NCBI GenBank assembly: GCA_003415625.1
Contig: PYIU01000002.1
Coordinates: forward strand, 5,022,001 to 5,086,000
Reading direction: 5' to 3'
From: Aquanectria penicillioides
Taxonomy: Eukaryota > Ascomycota > Sordariomycetes > Hypocreales > Nectriaceae
Length of the DNA stretch: 64,000 nt
The notes under the pieces are model-generated. The model did no database searches and was not told where the DNA came from. It saw only the letters and a program-made list of their open reading frames with translations. Shown here piece after piece: positions 10,710-21,528 of this stretch. A program made the translations under genes and the position numbers. The first letter of the stretch is position 1. Every line of letters starts with the position of its first letter.

Positions 10710-11767
10710 CTATGATGACTTCTCCTCAAAGACGTTCAGGCCGAGACCCTCAGAGTCGAGCAGCAGCCTGTTCTTGGAGCCAGACTCCTGGAGCTGCTGG
10801 GCAATCAGTCGCGCGTTCTCAATCTTCTTGAGCTCGACGTAGGCCTTGTTCTTCTTGATGGCCTCACCAATCAGCTCGGCAGAGCGGGCCTCACCCTGAG
10901 CCTTGACAACCATGGCCTGCTTCTCCTGTCGCGCCTTGTCGACGATGAAAGCTGCTCGCTGGGCCTCCTGCTGAGCAACCTGCTTGGCTTCGACGGCAGC
11001 AGTGAATTCGGGAGAGAAAGCGAGATGCTGGATTTTCATTGTTAGCCAGATGCATTTTTAAGAAAAGAAATCTCGGGATAGAGGGGGGCCGTACAGTCAG
11101 AGAAACATCGTCAAGGAGAATGTTGAATCGGGCAGCTCGTCGAGAGAGGTTCTCTCGCACAAGCTTGGCGACCATCTCACGCTGAGTAATCAGCTGGCTG
11201 GCGTTGAACTGAGCAACGACGCTCTTCAGGACCTCGTTGACAATCGAGGGAAGGACTCGCTCGTCGTAGTCAACACCGAGGGTGCGGTAGATCTGGGGAA
11301 GGGCGTCGACCTGGGGTCGGGAGAGCACACGGCAGGTGATGTTGACCATCTGAAGATCCTTGGTGCCGGTCAACGAAGACACATTGCGCGGCTTCGCTCG
11401 AACGTCGTACACAATCGGGGTCTCGAACCAGGGGATGTTGATGTGAGTTCCTGGAGGCGATCCGTCAGCTGCAATCCCATCCATAGAGCCTTCGTCCCGG
11501 CTGCTCCGAGGCATCCTCACCTTCGTTGTAGATCTCCTTGCTGACACCATTTAGCCTTCGGTACTTGATGGCACGGTGACCACCGTCGACGTTGAAGAGG
11601 GAGTTGGAGAGGAACAGAGCGCCGCCGGCCAGCAAGATGCCGCCGAAGAGGGCACCACCGGCTGCTCGGGGCATCTGAGGGCCGCCTCCTCCTCCATAGC
11701 CGCCGCGGGTCTGCTGCATCTGGCGCAGACGCCGCATAGCCTCCTCCTGCCAGTTGTTCTGCGACAT
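10710..11767 (-). CDS. PHB2: Prohibitin-2 (mitochondrial inner-membrane prohibitin)
   Basis: 306 aa from three exons: 11767-11521, 11450-11095 and 11027-10710 (introns 70 and 67 nt). Prohibitin-2 forms ring complexes with prohibitin-1 in the mitochondrial inner membrane, which scaffold membrane proteins and regulate the m-AAA protease. A Gly-rich N-terminus precedes a membrane anchor (about residues 38-58, [16 protein letters not shown]). The SPFH/prohibitin domain follows ([44 protein letters not shown]), then the coiled coil [20 protein letters not shown] and a short charged tail. Length matches fungal Phb2. The tRNA-Asp gene begins 305 bp upstream on the other strand. Confidence 0.96.
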
Positions 11768-12071
11768 GCTGAAGATTTTTCGGGAGATGTGTGCGACGCG
11801 GCTTCGATCCGAGATGCCGAGAAGGATGGGCTGGTCGGTCGTAGGTTCGTCGATGTGATGGCGTTGGAGCTGCTTGACGAAGCTGTCGCCGAATGGGGTC
11901 CCGTTTTTTCCAGCGTCGGAGGTTCCCGTCTCGTGACCCACCCCCGCCGTGGCCTTAGGCACTTTCGCCGACAATGGCCGATCCACCTTACCCTAAGGCT
12001 TTGCCGATATCTTCAATGTTACGACAGGGACACCGGCAACCCAAACTACACAGGTGATCAAACGCCTGGCA

Positions 12072-12142
12072 TCTTCCGTAGTATAGTGGTCAGTATGCAA
12101 GCTTGTCACGCTTGAGACCCGGGTTCAATTCCCGGCGGGAGA
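12072..12142 (+). tRNA. tRNA-Asp (anticodon GTC)
   Basis: A 71-nt cloverleaf without intron. The acceptor stem TCTTCCG pairs with CGGGAGA. The D arm contains AGTGGTCAGT, and the anticodon arm CAAGC-TTGTCAC-GCTTG gives GTC. The T arm is CCGGG-TTCAATT-CCCGG. A transcription-terminating T-run lies about 30 bases downstream (near 12175-12181). Confidence 0.95.
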
Positions 12143-12756
12143 GACTCCAGCCCCAGATGATACATCTGGACTTCCTTTTTTGCTCATCTCACAATGAGAT
12201 CTTGCCTAGGTATGACAAGCAATTGAATAAATTCGAAACACTTGTTTTTTTTTCCGCACAAGGTTAGGCGGGTCACATTGTTGGGTTTCCGCATCGCAAT
12301 CGTACAAAGAAACTACCAGTTGTGATACTGATTTGATCCTACCAATTTTTTCTGCTATAGCTTCTCTGTAACATCATTTCACACTGGTCGAATCCAAAAT
12401 ACTCAAATCGCAAATGTGCCTTATTCTGTTCTATGCTATGCATTGAAATCCAGACGCTAGCATCCTAAGTTCAGCGCCATCGCCAATGGTATCAGCAAGT
12501 ACATAACATTTCCAAACCCCATTCGCCAACCAGGAGACAATATGCAGAACGAGTTCATCACAGCCTAGCCTCGATTAATGCGGAGGACTTCGTCCATTCA
12601 TGATCCCATCCCATTTTGCCCCGTACATGTATGCCTCCTAGAAAAAAAACAACTAACGAACAAGCAGATTAGCTCTATCTAGGTAGAAAAGGCAAAAGAA
12701 CGTGCGTGCAATGAACAAAAGAGATCCTCCGAGAGTGTCAAACTCTGATTGCCAAA
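12143..12756. other. Intergenic after tRNA-Asp
   Basis: 614 bases from the tRNA to the stop of the methyltransferase gene. It contains poly-T/poly-A runs and the 3' region of the minus-strand gene. No other gene is supported. Confidence 0.45.
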
Positions 12757-15712
12757 TTAACCCTCCAGCGCAATCTGGATAACCTCAGTGTTGGCCTTGG
12801 GCTTCCTGGCATAGCCGTTGAGCATTCTGAAACCAGACTTGCAGTTTCGGCCCTCCTCAATTACGGCGGGAACACCTTCGAGGCATTTGCCAGCCTCCGC
12901 CATGGCGGCGCTGGCAGTAACAGTGTCAGCGAGACGCAGCTCGCCGGCAACCTTCTCCATCTCACATCGGAGGAGCCATCGCTCCCAGCTCCATCCGCCG
13001 ACAATGCTGCAGGCGCTGGCGATGCTGTCGCTGCTGCCAGTAACCATAGCGTCAAACTGGCAGGTCTTGATGGGCTCGCCATCGGGGCTATCCTTGGGGG
13101 TGGCGCGGGCTTGCACATGCTTCGCTTGGCGCCCATGGGCAGGCACATCCAGGCACGTCGGACATCCTGGAAGCCAGCTCGAGCCAGACGGCCCAGCCAA
13201 AGCTTGGTCGGGTTGGGATCATAGCCGAGAGTCTTAAGGGCGAAGCCAAATTCCACACTCTTGGCAAGGCCGACGGGGCCGGCGTTGATGATGTCGGAGT
13301 CGAGGAGCGAGAACTCGAGGTAACCACCGGGCTTCAACACTCGCATGCACTCCTTGAGGCAGTTCTCCCACTCATCCTCACCATTCTCGCCAAATAGCTT
13401 GAGAATGCTGTGAAGCTCCCGAGCAGAGATGAGATCGAACTGGTTGTCTGCAAAGGGAAGGCGAGTCAATCGCTCAACGGCAACCTGGCGGTGGTTGGGG
13501 GGTCCGCGGATGTTGCAGTTGGAGAGTTGGCGGATGGCCTTGGTAGTAACGGTGTAGATCTTGGTGTTGGGGAACTGGAGGGCACAGTGCCACGCCCAGT
13601 CGCAAGTGGCTTGACCACCAAGATCAAGAATCCTCGCTCGGTCGCGGGCCACGCCGTCCTTACCAGGGGCCATGCGGGAAAGGCGAGCAAGACGCTTGGT
13701 GACTGGGGCGGAAATCAGACGGCCGCCGTTGAGCATCTTCATGGCGGCGACGTGCCAGGTGGAAACAGTCATCTGGTTCATGGCCTCAACCTCCTTCTCT
13801 CGGCGCAGCTTGTCGAGGTCGTCGACCAAGTTGTCATCGCCACGGGCGACGTTGGCGCTGAGTCGCTTCTTGGCAGACTGGGGAACGACGCTGAGTTGGT
13901 ACTTGCCGAGGAGCTGGTTGCGGTGGGACTCGCGGAGAGAAACTCGCTGGGCCTGGAGGGCTTCGAAACGAGACAGCTGGTGAACGAAGACATCCTGGCG
14001 CTGAGTTCGAACAATATAGTCCTGGAAGGCACGGTAGTAAGCTGATTCCTGACGCACAAGCTTCGAGGGAAGGCGCTTGGGCTGATCAGAGGTGGAGATG
14101 AGGTTGGAGAAGCGGACGGTCTTCTTTCGGATGACAAGGGCCTGCTCGGGCTGGGGAATAACCTGAGGCTCGACCTTGGCTTCCTTCATCTCATCCTCTT
14201 CGGGGACCTCGGCGATAGTATCCAAAGCACCCTCATCATCAGAAGTGCTAGCCTCAATGCCGGGGAGATATGCTCGCTGAGCCATAAGCCACAGCTCAGT
14301 GCGGTCGAGGTTCGAGAGAGCCTCCTCTTGCTGTTGTCGAGCATAGTTGGGGTCGTAGTCGACGACAATCTCGGTGGGGGCGTCCTCAACATCGGGGGAG
14401 GCAGGAGCCTTGATAGTCTCGAGAGAGGAATCGGTGTTCTTGTGCTCAAAGACAGGGCGGGCAGTGGGCATGTCATCTTCTTCGAGATCTTCCTCGCGCA
14501 CCTCGACGACGTGCTGAATTACCTGAGGCTCGACGGGAGCAGGGGTGAATCTGACGTTCCTGTAGAAATCCTCGGCGGTATCCTTGCGCTTCGGGACAGG
14601 CGGGACCGAAGCATCCACGTTCCAGGGGCACCTGTAGAACTGCTCAGCAGTTGTCGAGGTGGGAGGCGCCATGTCTTCGGGGACCTGGTCGGCGGGTGCC
14701 AGGTGTTTCGAGTGCGGGGAGAAAGACCGGAGAAGAAACCACCGGGGGATGGGATGTCGAGCTTCGTCAAGTCGGCCAGCGACTGGCGAATTGGGTTTGG
14801 GGAGAGGATCCTGCTCTGGGAGGCCTGCATTTGGAAGTTGGTGACGAGTCGCAGGGGTTGCTGTCGCATCTCAGTGACAGGTTGCGATTGAGGAAGCGGC
14901 TGAGGGACCTCGATGACTTGAGCGGGATGCTCATGAGGGTCCTCTTCGCCAGACAGGGCGTGAAGCGTCGCAAGAGCGTCAGGCTGGAGCTGAACGCCTG
15001 CCCAAGCCTCCTCGGTGCTGACCTCATCGTTTCCGATGCTGGGGGTCGGCGGGGCACTCATGGCAGCAAGCTGCTCGGAGCTCAAGCTGCCATCGAGTGA
15101 AGGGGGAGCCGAAATGGTAGGGACCTCAACGGCCTGCTGCTTGTCCATGAATTCCATCTGAGCGGGAGACATGGTCAGCTTGACGGACGGAGTAACTGGC
15201 ACAGGCGAAGACATCTTCTTCAGTTCGTCAACGGCGGACCAAGTCTCGACGGAATTCTCGCGGGTTGCTGGGATGACCAGAGGAGTGGGCTGGCGGCTCG
15301 AGGCCTGCTTCGACCTGAGCGATGCCAGGCGCCTGGGCATCTTGGCCAGCTCATCCTCATCCTCCGAAACGTCATAGAGATCCTCGAACTCGGTAGCCTC
15401 GGTGGCGATGCTCGCGCGGTTCCAAGGGTTGCTGGATGCCGTGGGTGAAGTAGCGGCTGAGTCGGTTGATGGCGAGGAGGGAAGGACTGGGGCGGCGAGA
15501 TAGTGAACCCCCCTGGGGGTTGGGAAGTGATCGCTCATGGGAGACAACCAAGCTTCGATCTTCAACTCTGCGCGCCTGTCCCGGTGGCTTGCATGGTGGC
15601 CCTGAACCATACCATCATCGCTCTCCTCCTCGATTATCGGATTAAGGAATCCCCTTTGTCTTCGAGCCAGCGAAGAGTCTGGGGACTGATATCTGTGAAT
15701 TGTGTCGGCCAT
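12757..15712 (-). CDS. SAM-dependent methyltransferase-domain protein, frame broken twice
   Basis: One long conserved fungal gene read in three successive frames. The N-terminal ~345 residues (from ATG 15712) are Ser/Pro-rich and disordered. The middle has a class-I methyltransferase fold: RILDLGGQATCDWAWHCAL is the SAM-binding loop, followed by LPFADNQFDLISARELHSI and CMRVLKPGGYLEFSLLDSD. The C-terminus reads IVGGWSWERWLLRCEMEK and ends in LNGYARKPK. The frame slips near 14694-14696 and again near 13132-13140. One extra base at each point gives a single 985-aa frame. No good intron donor/acceptor pair explains either junction, so single-base deletions in the assembly are likelier than splicing. 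Substrate unknown. A real pseudogene is possible but less likely, because all three segments remain open. Confidence 0.75.
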
Positions 15713-17561
15713 TGTTGCGAAGTGTCGGATATTCCCGAATATCTGACTGAACTAAGGCTGAGAGAGAAATTGGTATTAGTCTGCAATGGTAAGTGGTTTG
15801 GTCGACGACCGGCGTCGGGGTATATTGGCACGCGATAAACGACAGGCTGCTTCGATCAACGAAGCGTCTATATTGAAGTTGCAAAATGACACAGCACAAA
15901 GCTGGAGGCGGAAGAAGTGAATGCGGAGCAGGAGGCCAGGCTTCTGGCCGGGGACTGGCAATGTCTTAAGTGACCGGGGAGAGATGGCCCAGAGCGGCTA
16001 TCCGCTAGGTGGCACGCAATCGCACCCGCGAAAAGTGGCACCCATAAGCCATATCGAGAACCCATGAGCACCGGAGAGCGCATCTTGGTGGGTCGACGGC
16101 GTGGCGGTTCTGGACTGACCTGGCCGAAAAGGACTGGGGCGCAGGCCAGCTATGACTGCATCAGCGCGTCCAGAGAGACATGACTGGTGAGAAGGGCCAC
16201 GATCGCATGGTGCTGAGCAATGCTGGCGGCGCCCAACTCAAGGCCGGCGCCGTGAAGGTGTGTGAAAGTGCGTCGAGGTGCGTGAAGGTGGATGAAAGTG
16301 GTAGGTGGGCTGCATAGCCGTCCGGCTATATCCACTATCGAGCGACTAATTGGACGGCTTGCCCAATGGGCAACGAGATAGCCTTGCATCCCGTGTGCTA
16401 TATTTGGGTGACAGCGGTATACATGGCCGGGCAGCAAGGCGACTGGCTGGCGCGCGCGAAAACCTGTGACGGTGATAGCCCATGATTGGGCCCAAGGCAC
16501 AAGGGTCCGGCCAATCATTGAATCGCGCGCTCTGTCGGCGGCTAACTGTTTCTTGGTTGCACATGTTCACAGTCGTCGAGCGCAATGGTTTGTGATAACA
16601 ATGCTTAGGACGCATGACTAGACAGAACGACGGGACGATGAGGTCGGTACATTGATACAAATCATGCAACAAACGTGCCTTAGGGTGTCCCGATTGCCGA
16701 CAACTCGGATGTCATGAGCGTTTGGCCAGGTGATGTGGAGATGAGAACTGGTGGTGGAAATGACGACTTTGTGAGAAACTGAGCCACCTTTGGCGACCAC
16801 CGTGGATCGACGGCTCGAACTTTTGAGTCAGCAAGCGCTGACATGGAAGTTGGTCTTTGATGCCGGGTTTCATTGCATGAGGAGATAAAATCGATAGTGT
16901 CCGCTGGGGAACGGGCGGGTAAGTGCATCAACGCAGATGCGCCCCAGTTTACATCTCTGCAGAGTCAGCGGTATTGCCCTCAGGGAGGGGAATTTTGTAA
17001 TTGCATTGCGTTGCGTTGCTTTACGTTGCGTTGGCTTTGACATGGAGTTCGTAGAGTATCGGCGGCGGTTAACCAGGGTGGGAAGCCGACCTGCAGATGA
17101 GCGACTCGGGTGTCATTGAAGATGGAGGGGGGTTACGTAGTTGGGAAGGCAGTTCGTCCTGCAGATGATTATGGGGTGCCATGTTTTGGTGCCTCAGACA
17201 GAAACAAAATCACAAGCAAGGCCACTAGCTACCTAGACAAAGACCCCAGCACCTGTAGCCTCATGCCTCAGGCCGGAAGCTGGAACGGCCCCGCCAAGCC
17301 CGCTCCGCTCTCCGGCCGGACAACGTCCACTGTTGGGCAACGCTGAGCACGCTGAGCATGGTACGTACCTCCCAGACAGTGAGTGCCTGAACACCTGTGC
17401 CTATAGCGGGAGGTACAGCGGGATGGGGGCCCCTAGGCCAGCACAACTGCGCTGCAAGCAAGAGCCCCTCCATGAATTTTACCCCGCCATGGGTTGATCA
17501 TCTGGCACCCGTCTCGCCATCGAAAAGAGCTTCCCTAACACCAAGTCTGCACACACGAGCC
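15713..17561. other. Long divergent intergenic region
   Basis: 1.85 kb between the methyltransferase gene (minus) and TMA22 (plus). It has two simple-repeat patches. About 16245-16305 carries imperfect copies of GTGAAGGTGC/GTGAAAGTGC, and about 17002-17036 carries repeated GCGTTGC. Short open frames are present but none has protein-like composition. Confidence 0.5.
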
Positions 17562-18511
17562 ATGGCAGACGTAGAACAGCCCGAGGGCGAGCCCCAGAGT
17601 CGAAATGTGATGTACTGCGGTGGTATGTCTCTTGAATCCCCTCTGCCTATTTGACCTCCTTTTCTCCCCTTCATCCTGTCGATTCTTCCTAGCTAACCTG
17701 TGACATTTTCCAGTTTGCACCCTCCCCCCCGAGGTTCGCTTCCCCCATGCTAGATGCTATCTCCCCCCCCCCCCCCCCCCCCCCCCCGACTCCGATCTCC
17801 GAAGCTTAATGATTGCCAAGTAGTACTGCGAGTATGGCGGCACCGTCAAGAAGTGCCAGGAATGGCTACAAAAGAACCAGCCCGCCATGTATGAGGTGCT
17901 CTGGTCTGCAGGTTCGACCACCCCCCCTCCCACATACACACATAAACACACACGACCTTGTCAAACGCCGCGACATCCTTGAACGCACAAGTAACCATTC
18001 AATTACAGAGGCCCTAGAGGCTGCCACCGCCTCGCTCTCCGTCGAGGCCCAGAAGCGAGCCGCAAAGGACGCCCAGAAGAAGACAGCCAAGGCTGAGGCC
18101 GCTGAGGCCAAGCAGGCTGACAAGCTCGCCAAGAGTGTCATCACCATCAAGCGCATCGAGCGAAACAAGAAGAAGTTCGTTACCGCCGTGATAGGTCTCG
18201 AGGCTTTCGGACTGGAACTCAAGAAGGTATGCTACAAAAGCCCTCAACGCATGATGTGTTTTTTTCCCCCTGTCCTGCGTGAGGCATGTGCTGATTGGGT
18301 TTTCCTCCAGGTGGCGAAGGACCTCGGAAAGAAATTTGCAACTGGGTCCTCTGTGACCAGGCTTCCCGGTGGAGGAGAGGAAATTCAGGTGCAGGGCGAT
18401 GTCAGCCTTGAGATTGAAGAGTTTTTGGTTGAAAAGTACAAGGAGATACCAGAGGATCACATTGAGCTTGTTGAGGATAAGAAGAAGAAGAAGGCTGCCC
18501 CCCCACCATAG
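17562..18511 (+). CDS. TMA22: Density-regulated protein DENR / Tma22 (SUI1 domain)
   Basis: 195 aa from five exons: 17562-17622, 17714-17733 (20 nt), 17824-17911, 18009-18226 and 18311-18511. Tma22 pairs with Tma20/MCT-1 and acts on 40S subunits in ribosome recycling and reinitiation. The N-terminal Cys motif (YCGVCTLPPEYCEYGG) is split over three exons. The SUI1-fold domain is at the C-terminus (SVITIKRIERNKKKFVTAV, KKFATGSSVTRLPGG, EIQVQGDVSLEIEEFLVEKY), ending in a Lys-rich tail. Intron 2 contains a run of 25 C (17763-17787). The gene is convergent with the Borealin-type gene 196 bp downstream. Confidence 0.95.
17763..17787 (+). repeat. Poly-C tract (25 C) in TMA22 intron 2
   Basis: Uninterrupted C25 on the sense strand inside a 90-nt intron of TMA22. 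Its true length is uncertain because homopolymers of this size are poorly sequenced. Confidence 0.8.
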
Positions 18512-18707
18512 ACGAACGCAGATAACGCATTTATTCATTGACCAAGGCCCAGCTGGACATTTAGATGCTCATTTACTCCAGTTCCCTGTGCATGTCCGTT
18601 TGCCGAATAACCAGACCAGACCAGACCAGACCCATTTCCAGCTTTCCATTCTCCAATAACGCCATTCATGAGAGCAAAACACAAGAGGTCGTAAGAGATT
18701 AAACGCT

Positions 18708-19883
18708 TTAGCCTCGTTTCCGCAGCACGCGACCAGTTCCAGTAGACGGGGCCGCAACCGAGGCCGCAGTTTTTTTCGTCGTCTTTTTTGTTCCGCCTGT
18801 AACACCTTTCCTGATAGAGCTCATCATACCCTTCTTGGCCGGAGGCGCCTTGGCCGCAGCACCCCGCTTCACCACCGTTCCAGTACTGGCTTCGCTGGTC
18901 TCGCTGTTACCACTCACCCGGCGAGCATTTCTGGTAGCGGGACGTGATGCAGGGGCTCGAGAGGTAGGAGCAGCCGCCCGCCTGGTCCGTGTGGCCGTGG
19001 TTGTGCTGTTGGAACTTGAGCTCGTGCTCGAAGCTGCTGTCACCTTCCTGGCAGCTGCTCCGGCTCGCGTAGCCTTTGCCTTCTCCACCATACTGGACAA
19101 AACGCTTGTTGCAGTAGCAGTAGCAGAGCGGGATGTTCCAGAGCTTTTCAACGGCGACGCAGGACGAGCAATGCCTGACTTGACAGGGGACGCCGGTCGT
19201 GGTCGGTTTACGAGGCGCGAATTGGACGAAGTGGGTGACAGAACCTGGGCTGGACGAACATCTGCAGCAGGAGCTGCACGGACTCTCTTCTTTGCATTTT
19301 CAGCATGCTCAAACTCGTTTTCCTTGTCTCCTGAGATCGCATCGCTGCAAGTACATTGTTAGTGAAAACAGGACGTAACGCGTCATCAAGAACAAATCCA
19401 ACCTCATGCGCTTTTGGGCGCGTCCTGATTTGACGGCGAGCGTAGTCTGCGCAGATCTCGCGGCGGTTGCTCGAGTGGGGTGCTCCTTGACTGCTGCGCG
19501 AGCGGCGCGTTTCTCTTCTTGCTCCTGACACTTGAGCAATAGGTCTCCCATCTTAAGCTTTCGTAGTGCCATAGGGATTCTGTTGATTCGAATTTCAATA
19601 CGCGATCGAAGGCCTTGCGCCTGGAGGTTATACTGCGCTCGCAGTCGTCGAGCGCGTTCCGTGACTGGAAGACCCGTCAGCTTCGTACTACTGGAATGAT
19701 TTACGCTGTCGTACTCTCTAGTTGCAGATTGTCAATAAGCGCCTGCTTCTGCTGCAGTGTAATTCCTCCTTTTCGCTTCCTGATCGGGCTTCGCTGAGGT
19801 GTGGATGGGCCGGTCATCTTGACTGGAATCTTCAAATCGGTGGTCGCGTCCGACGCTCGCTTTTTCGTTCGTACGGGAGCCAT
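18708..19883 (-). CDS. nbl1: Borealin/Nbl1-type chromosomal passenger complex subunit
   Basis: 355 aa from three exons: 19883-19715, 19664-19403 and 19344-18708 (introns 50 and 58 nt). The N-terminal ~110 residues match the Nbl1/Borealin N-terminal domain: ITLQQKQALIDNLQLE, then ITERARRLRAQYNLQAQGL and RIEIRINRIPMALRKLKMGD. This helical segment binds survivin/Bir1 and INCENP/Sli15 in the chromosomal passenger complex, which targets Aurora B to centromeres. The rest is basic and Ser/Thr/Ala/Pro-rich, with two R-PASP motifs (possible CDK-type sites), and ends in GRVLRKRG. Yeast Nbl1 consists of little more than the first domain, while the long basic tail resembles animal Borealin. It is divergent from RPN10. 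Confidence 0.85.
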
Positions 19884-20390
19884 TTTTATTATTTGACGCG
19901 TGAATATGGGCGAAATACGGACAGAAGATGCGCCTTCTGGCGTAGAACGGGAGTTGTCGAACAAGAAGAAAAGTGATGTACAGATATGAAGAAGATGCCC
20001 CAGGCGCGCCGGACGCAGTGGAGTCAAGACCGTCTAAGTAAACAAACGGGGATGCTGTGGAGGCATTAGGTAAGCATAGCTTCCCTGACGCATTCAAGGC
20101 TTGCTGGCTGACTTGTGGCGGAAGTACCCGCTACTAAGTGGTACAGCCAATTATCGCATGCATCAAAGTATCGGTACCGCCGTCACTGAAGCTTGGACTC
20201 GCCAGGCTGAACTGCCTTACGACACTGGGGAGCTTCGTTGCCGCTTCCAGCCTTCACACCTGCAACAAAAGCTCAACTCCAAACACTCTCCTAAATTCAT
20301 CTTCGTTCGATAACCGACCCCTGCTCGCACTCCCTCCCGGACTCGGCACACCTATCTATATTTAAACGCAGCGTCGAAAAATCCGTCACA
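19884..20390. promoter_or_regulatory. Divergent promoter region, Borealin-type gene / RPN10
   Basis: 507 bases between two divergent ATGs. A TATATTTAAA at about 20357-20366 is too close to the RPN10 ATG (25 bp) to be a normal TATA box. No gene inside. Confidence 0.4.
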
Positions 20391-21314
20391 ATGGTCCTCG
20401 AGGCGGTTATGGTTGTCGTGGACAACAGCGAGAGCAGCAGGAATGGCGACTACCAACCAACTCGATTCGACTCACAAGTAGATGCTGTCGGCATCCTTTT
20501 CCAAACCATCACACAAGGCAACCCCGAGTCTTCGGTGGGCTTGATGAGCATGGGCGGCAAGGGCCCCGAGGTCCTGGTCACCCTCACCACTGAGCAGGGC
20601 AAGATCCTCGAGGGCCTGCACCGGACCAAGAAGAAGATTGGAGGCTCTTCCCACCTCAAGACCGGAATTCAAGTAGCAACTGTATGCACGCACCAAGAGA
20701 TCCTCAACATTTAGAATATAGCTAACCCTTCTTTTTTAAAGCTCGCATTGAAGCACCGACAGAACCGATCCCAGCGCCAACGAATAATAGTCTTCGTTTG
20801 CTCGCCCGTCGAAGAGTCGGAGAAGGAGCTTACCACCCTCGCCAAGAAGATGAAGAAGGCCAACGTCACTGTGGATTTTATTCTGTTTGGCGATCTCGAT
20901 GATGACGCCACCCAGAAGAAGCTACAACTTTTCGTCGATACCGTCAAGACCAACGACGGCAGCCATTTGGTCGTCATCCCTCCCAGCAGCAAGCTTCTCA
21001 GCGACCAGCTGATTGCCACCCCCATTCTCCTGGGCGAGAACGCCGGTGGAGGTAGCGGTGCTGGTGTGGGAGGAAGCAACGAGGAGTTCGAGTTTGGATT
21101 CGACCCCGCCGTGGAGCCTGAGCTGGCTCTTGCCCTGCGTATGAGTATCGAAGAGGAAAAGGCTAGACAGGAGAAGGCGGCGCGCGAAGAGGAGGAGGCT
21201 GCTAAGAAGGCCTCGCTCGAGAGTGTCAAGGAAGAGGACGAGGCTGGCAAGGCAAGCGGGTCAAAGGATAAGGGAGGCAAGAAAGACGATGGGGACAAGA
21301 TGGATACCTCATAG
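20391..21314 (+). CDS. RPN10: 26S proteasome regulatory subunit Rpn10
   Basis: 287 aa from two exons (20391-20681 and 20742-21314; 60-nt intron with GTATGC donor and AAG acceptor). Rpn10 is a ubiquitin receptor at the lid-base interface of the proteasome regulatory particle. The N-terminal von Willebrand A domain (residues 1-190) starts MVLEAVMVVVDNSESSRNGD and includes GLMSMGG and GGSSHLKTGIQVA. One ubiquitin-interacting motif lies at about 218-237 (PELALALRMSIEEEK). A charged tail ends in KMDTS. Length and the single UIM match fungal Rpn10, since animal S5a has two. It is convergent with TRS23, with 214 bp between stops. Confidence 0.97.
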
Positions 21315-21528
21315 TTGATGCCATGACGCATGAACGTAGACCGTCGCCTCCGCAGTAATTGTACAATAGACACAGGTCAGGGGTTTTAGACGAAACAACA
21401 TCAAAGTCATTACTAGCCGTACATGTATGTTCTCATGCCACGGCCATCCCGGATAAGTCTCTTCTATACTGTAGCCCGCCAGTCAAACTCCCCCGCTTCA
21501 CATACCCGGTCCGGGGGTCATTCCTCCT

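Noticed and set aside
13410..14045. 211-residue plus-strand frame over the methyltransferase gene
   Set aside because: Antisense shadow of the conserved minus-strand gene.
14519..14672. Intron joining the first two frames of the methyltransferase gene
   Set aside because: Only weak GTGGTT/GTCTTT donors exist and they would delete the conserved GGFFSGLSPR segment. A single missing base explains the junction without losing conserved residues.
20357..20366. TATA box for RPN10
   Set aside because: The TATATTTAAA lies only about 25 bp before the ATG, too close for a TATA element with any leader.
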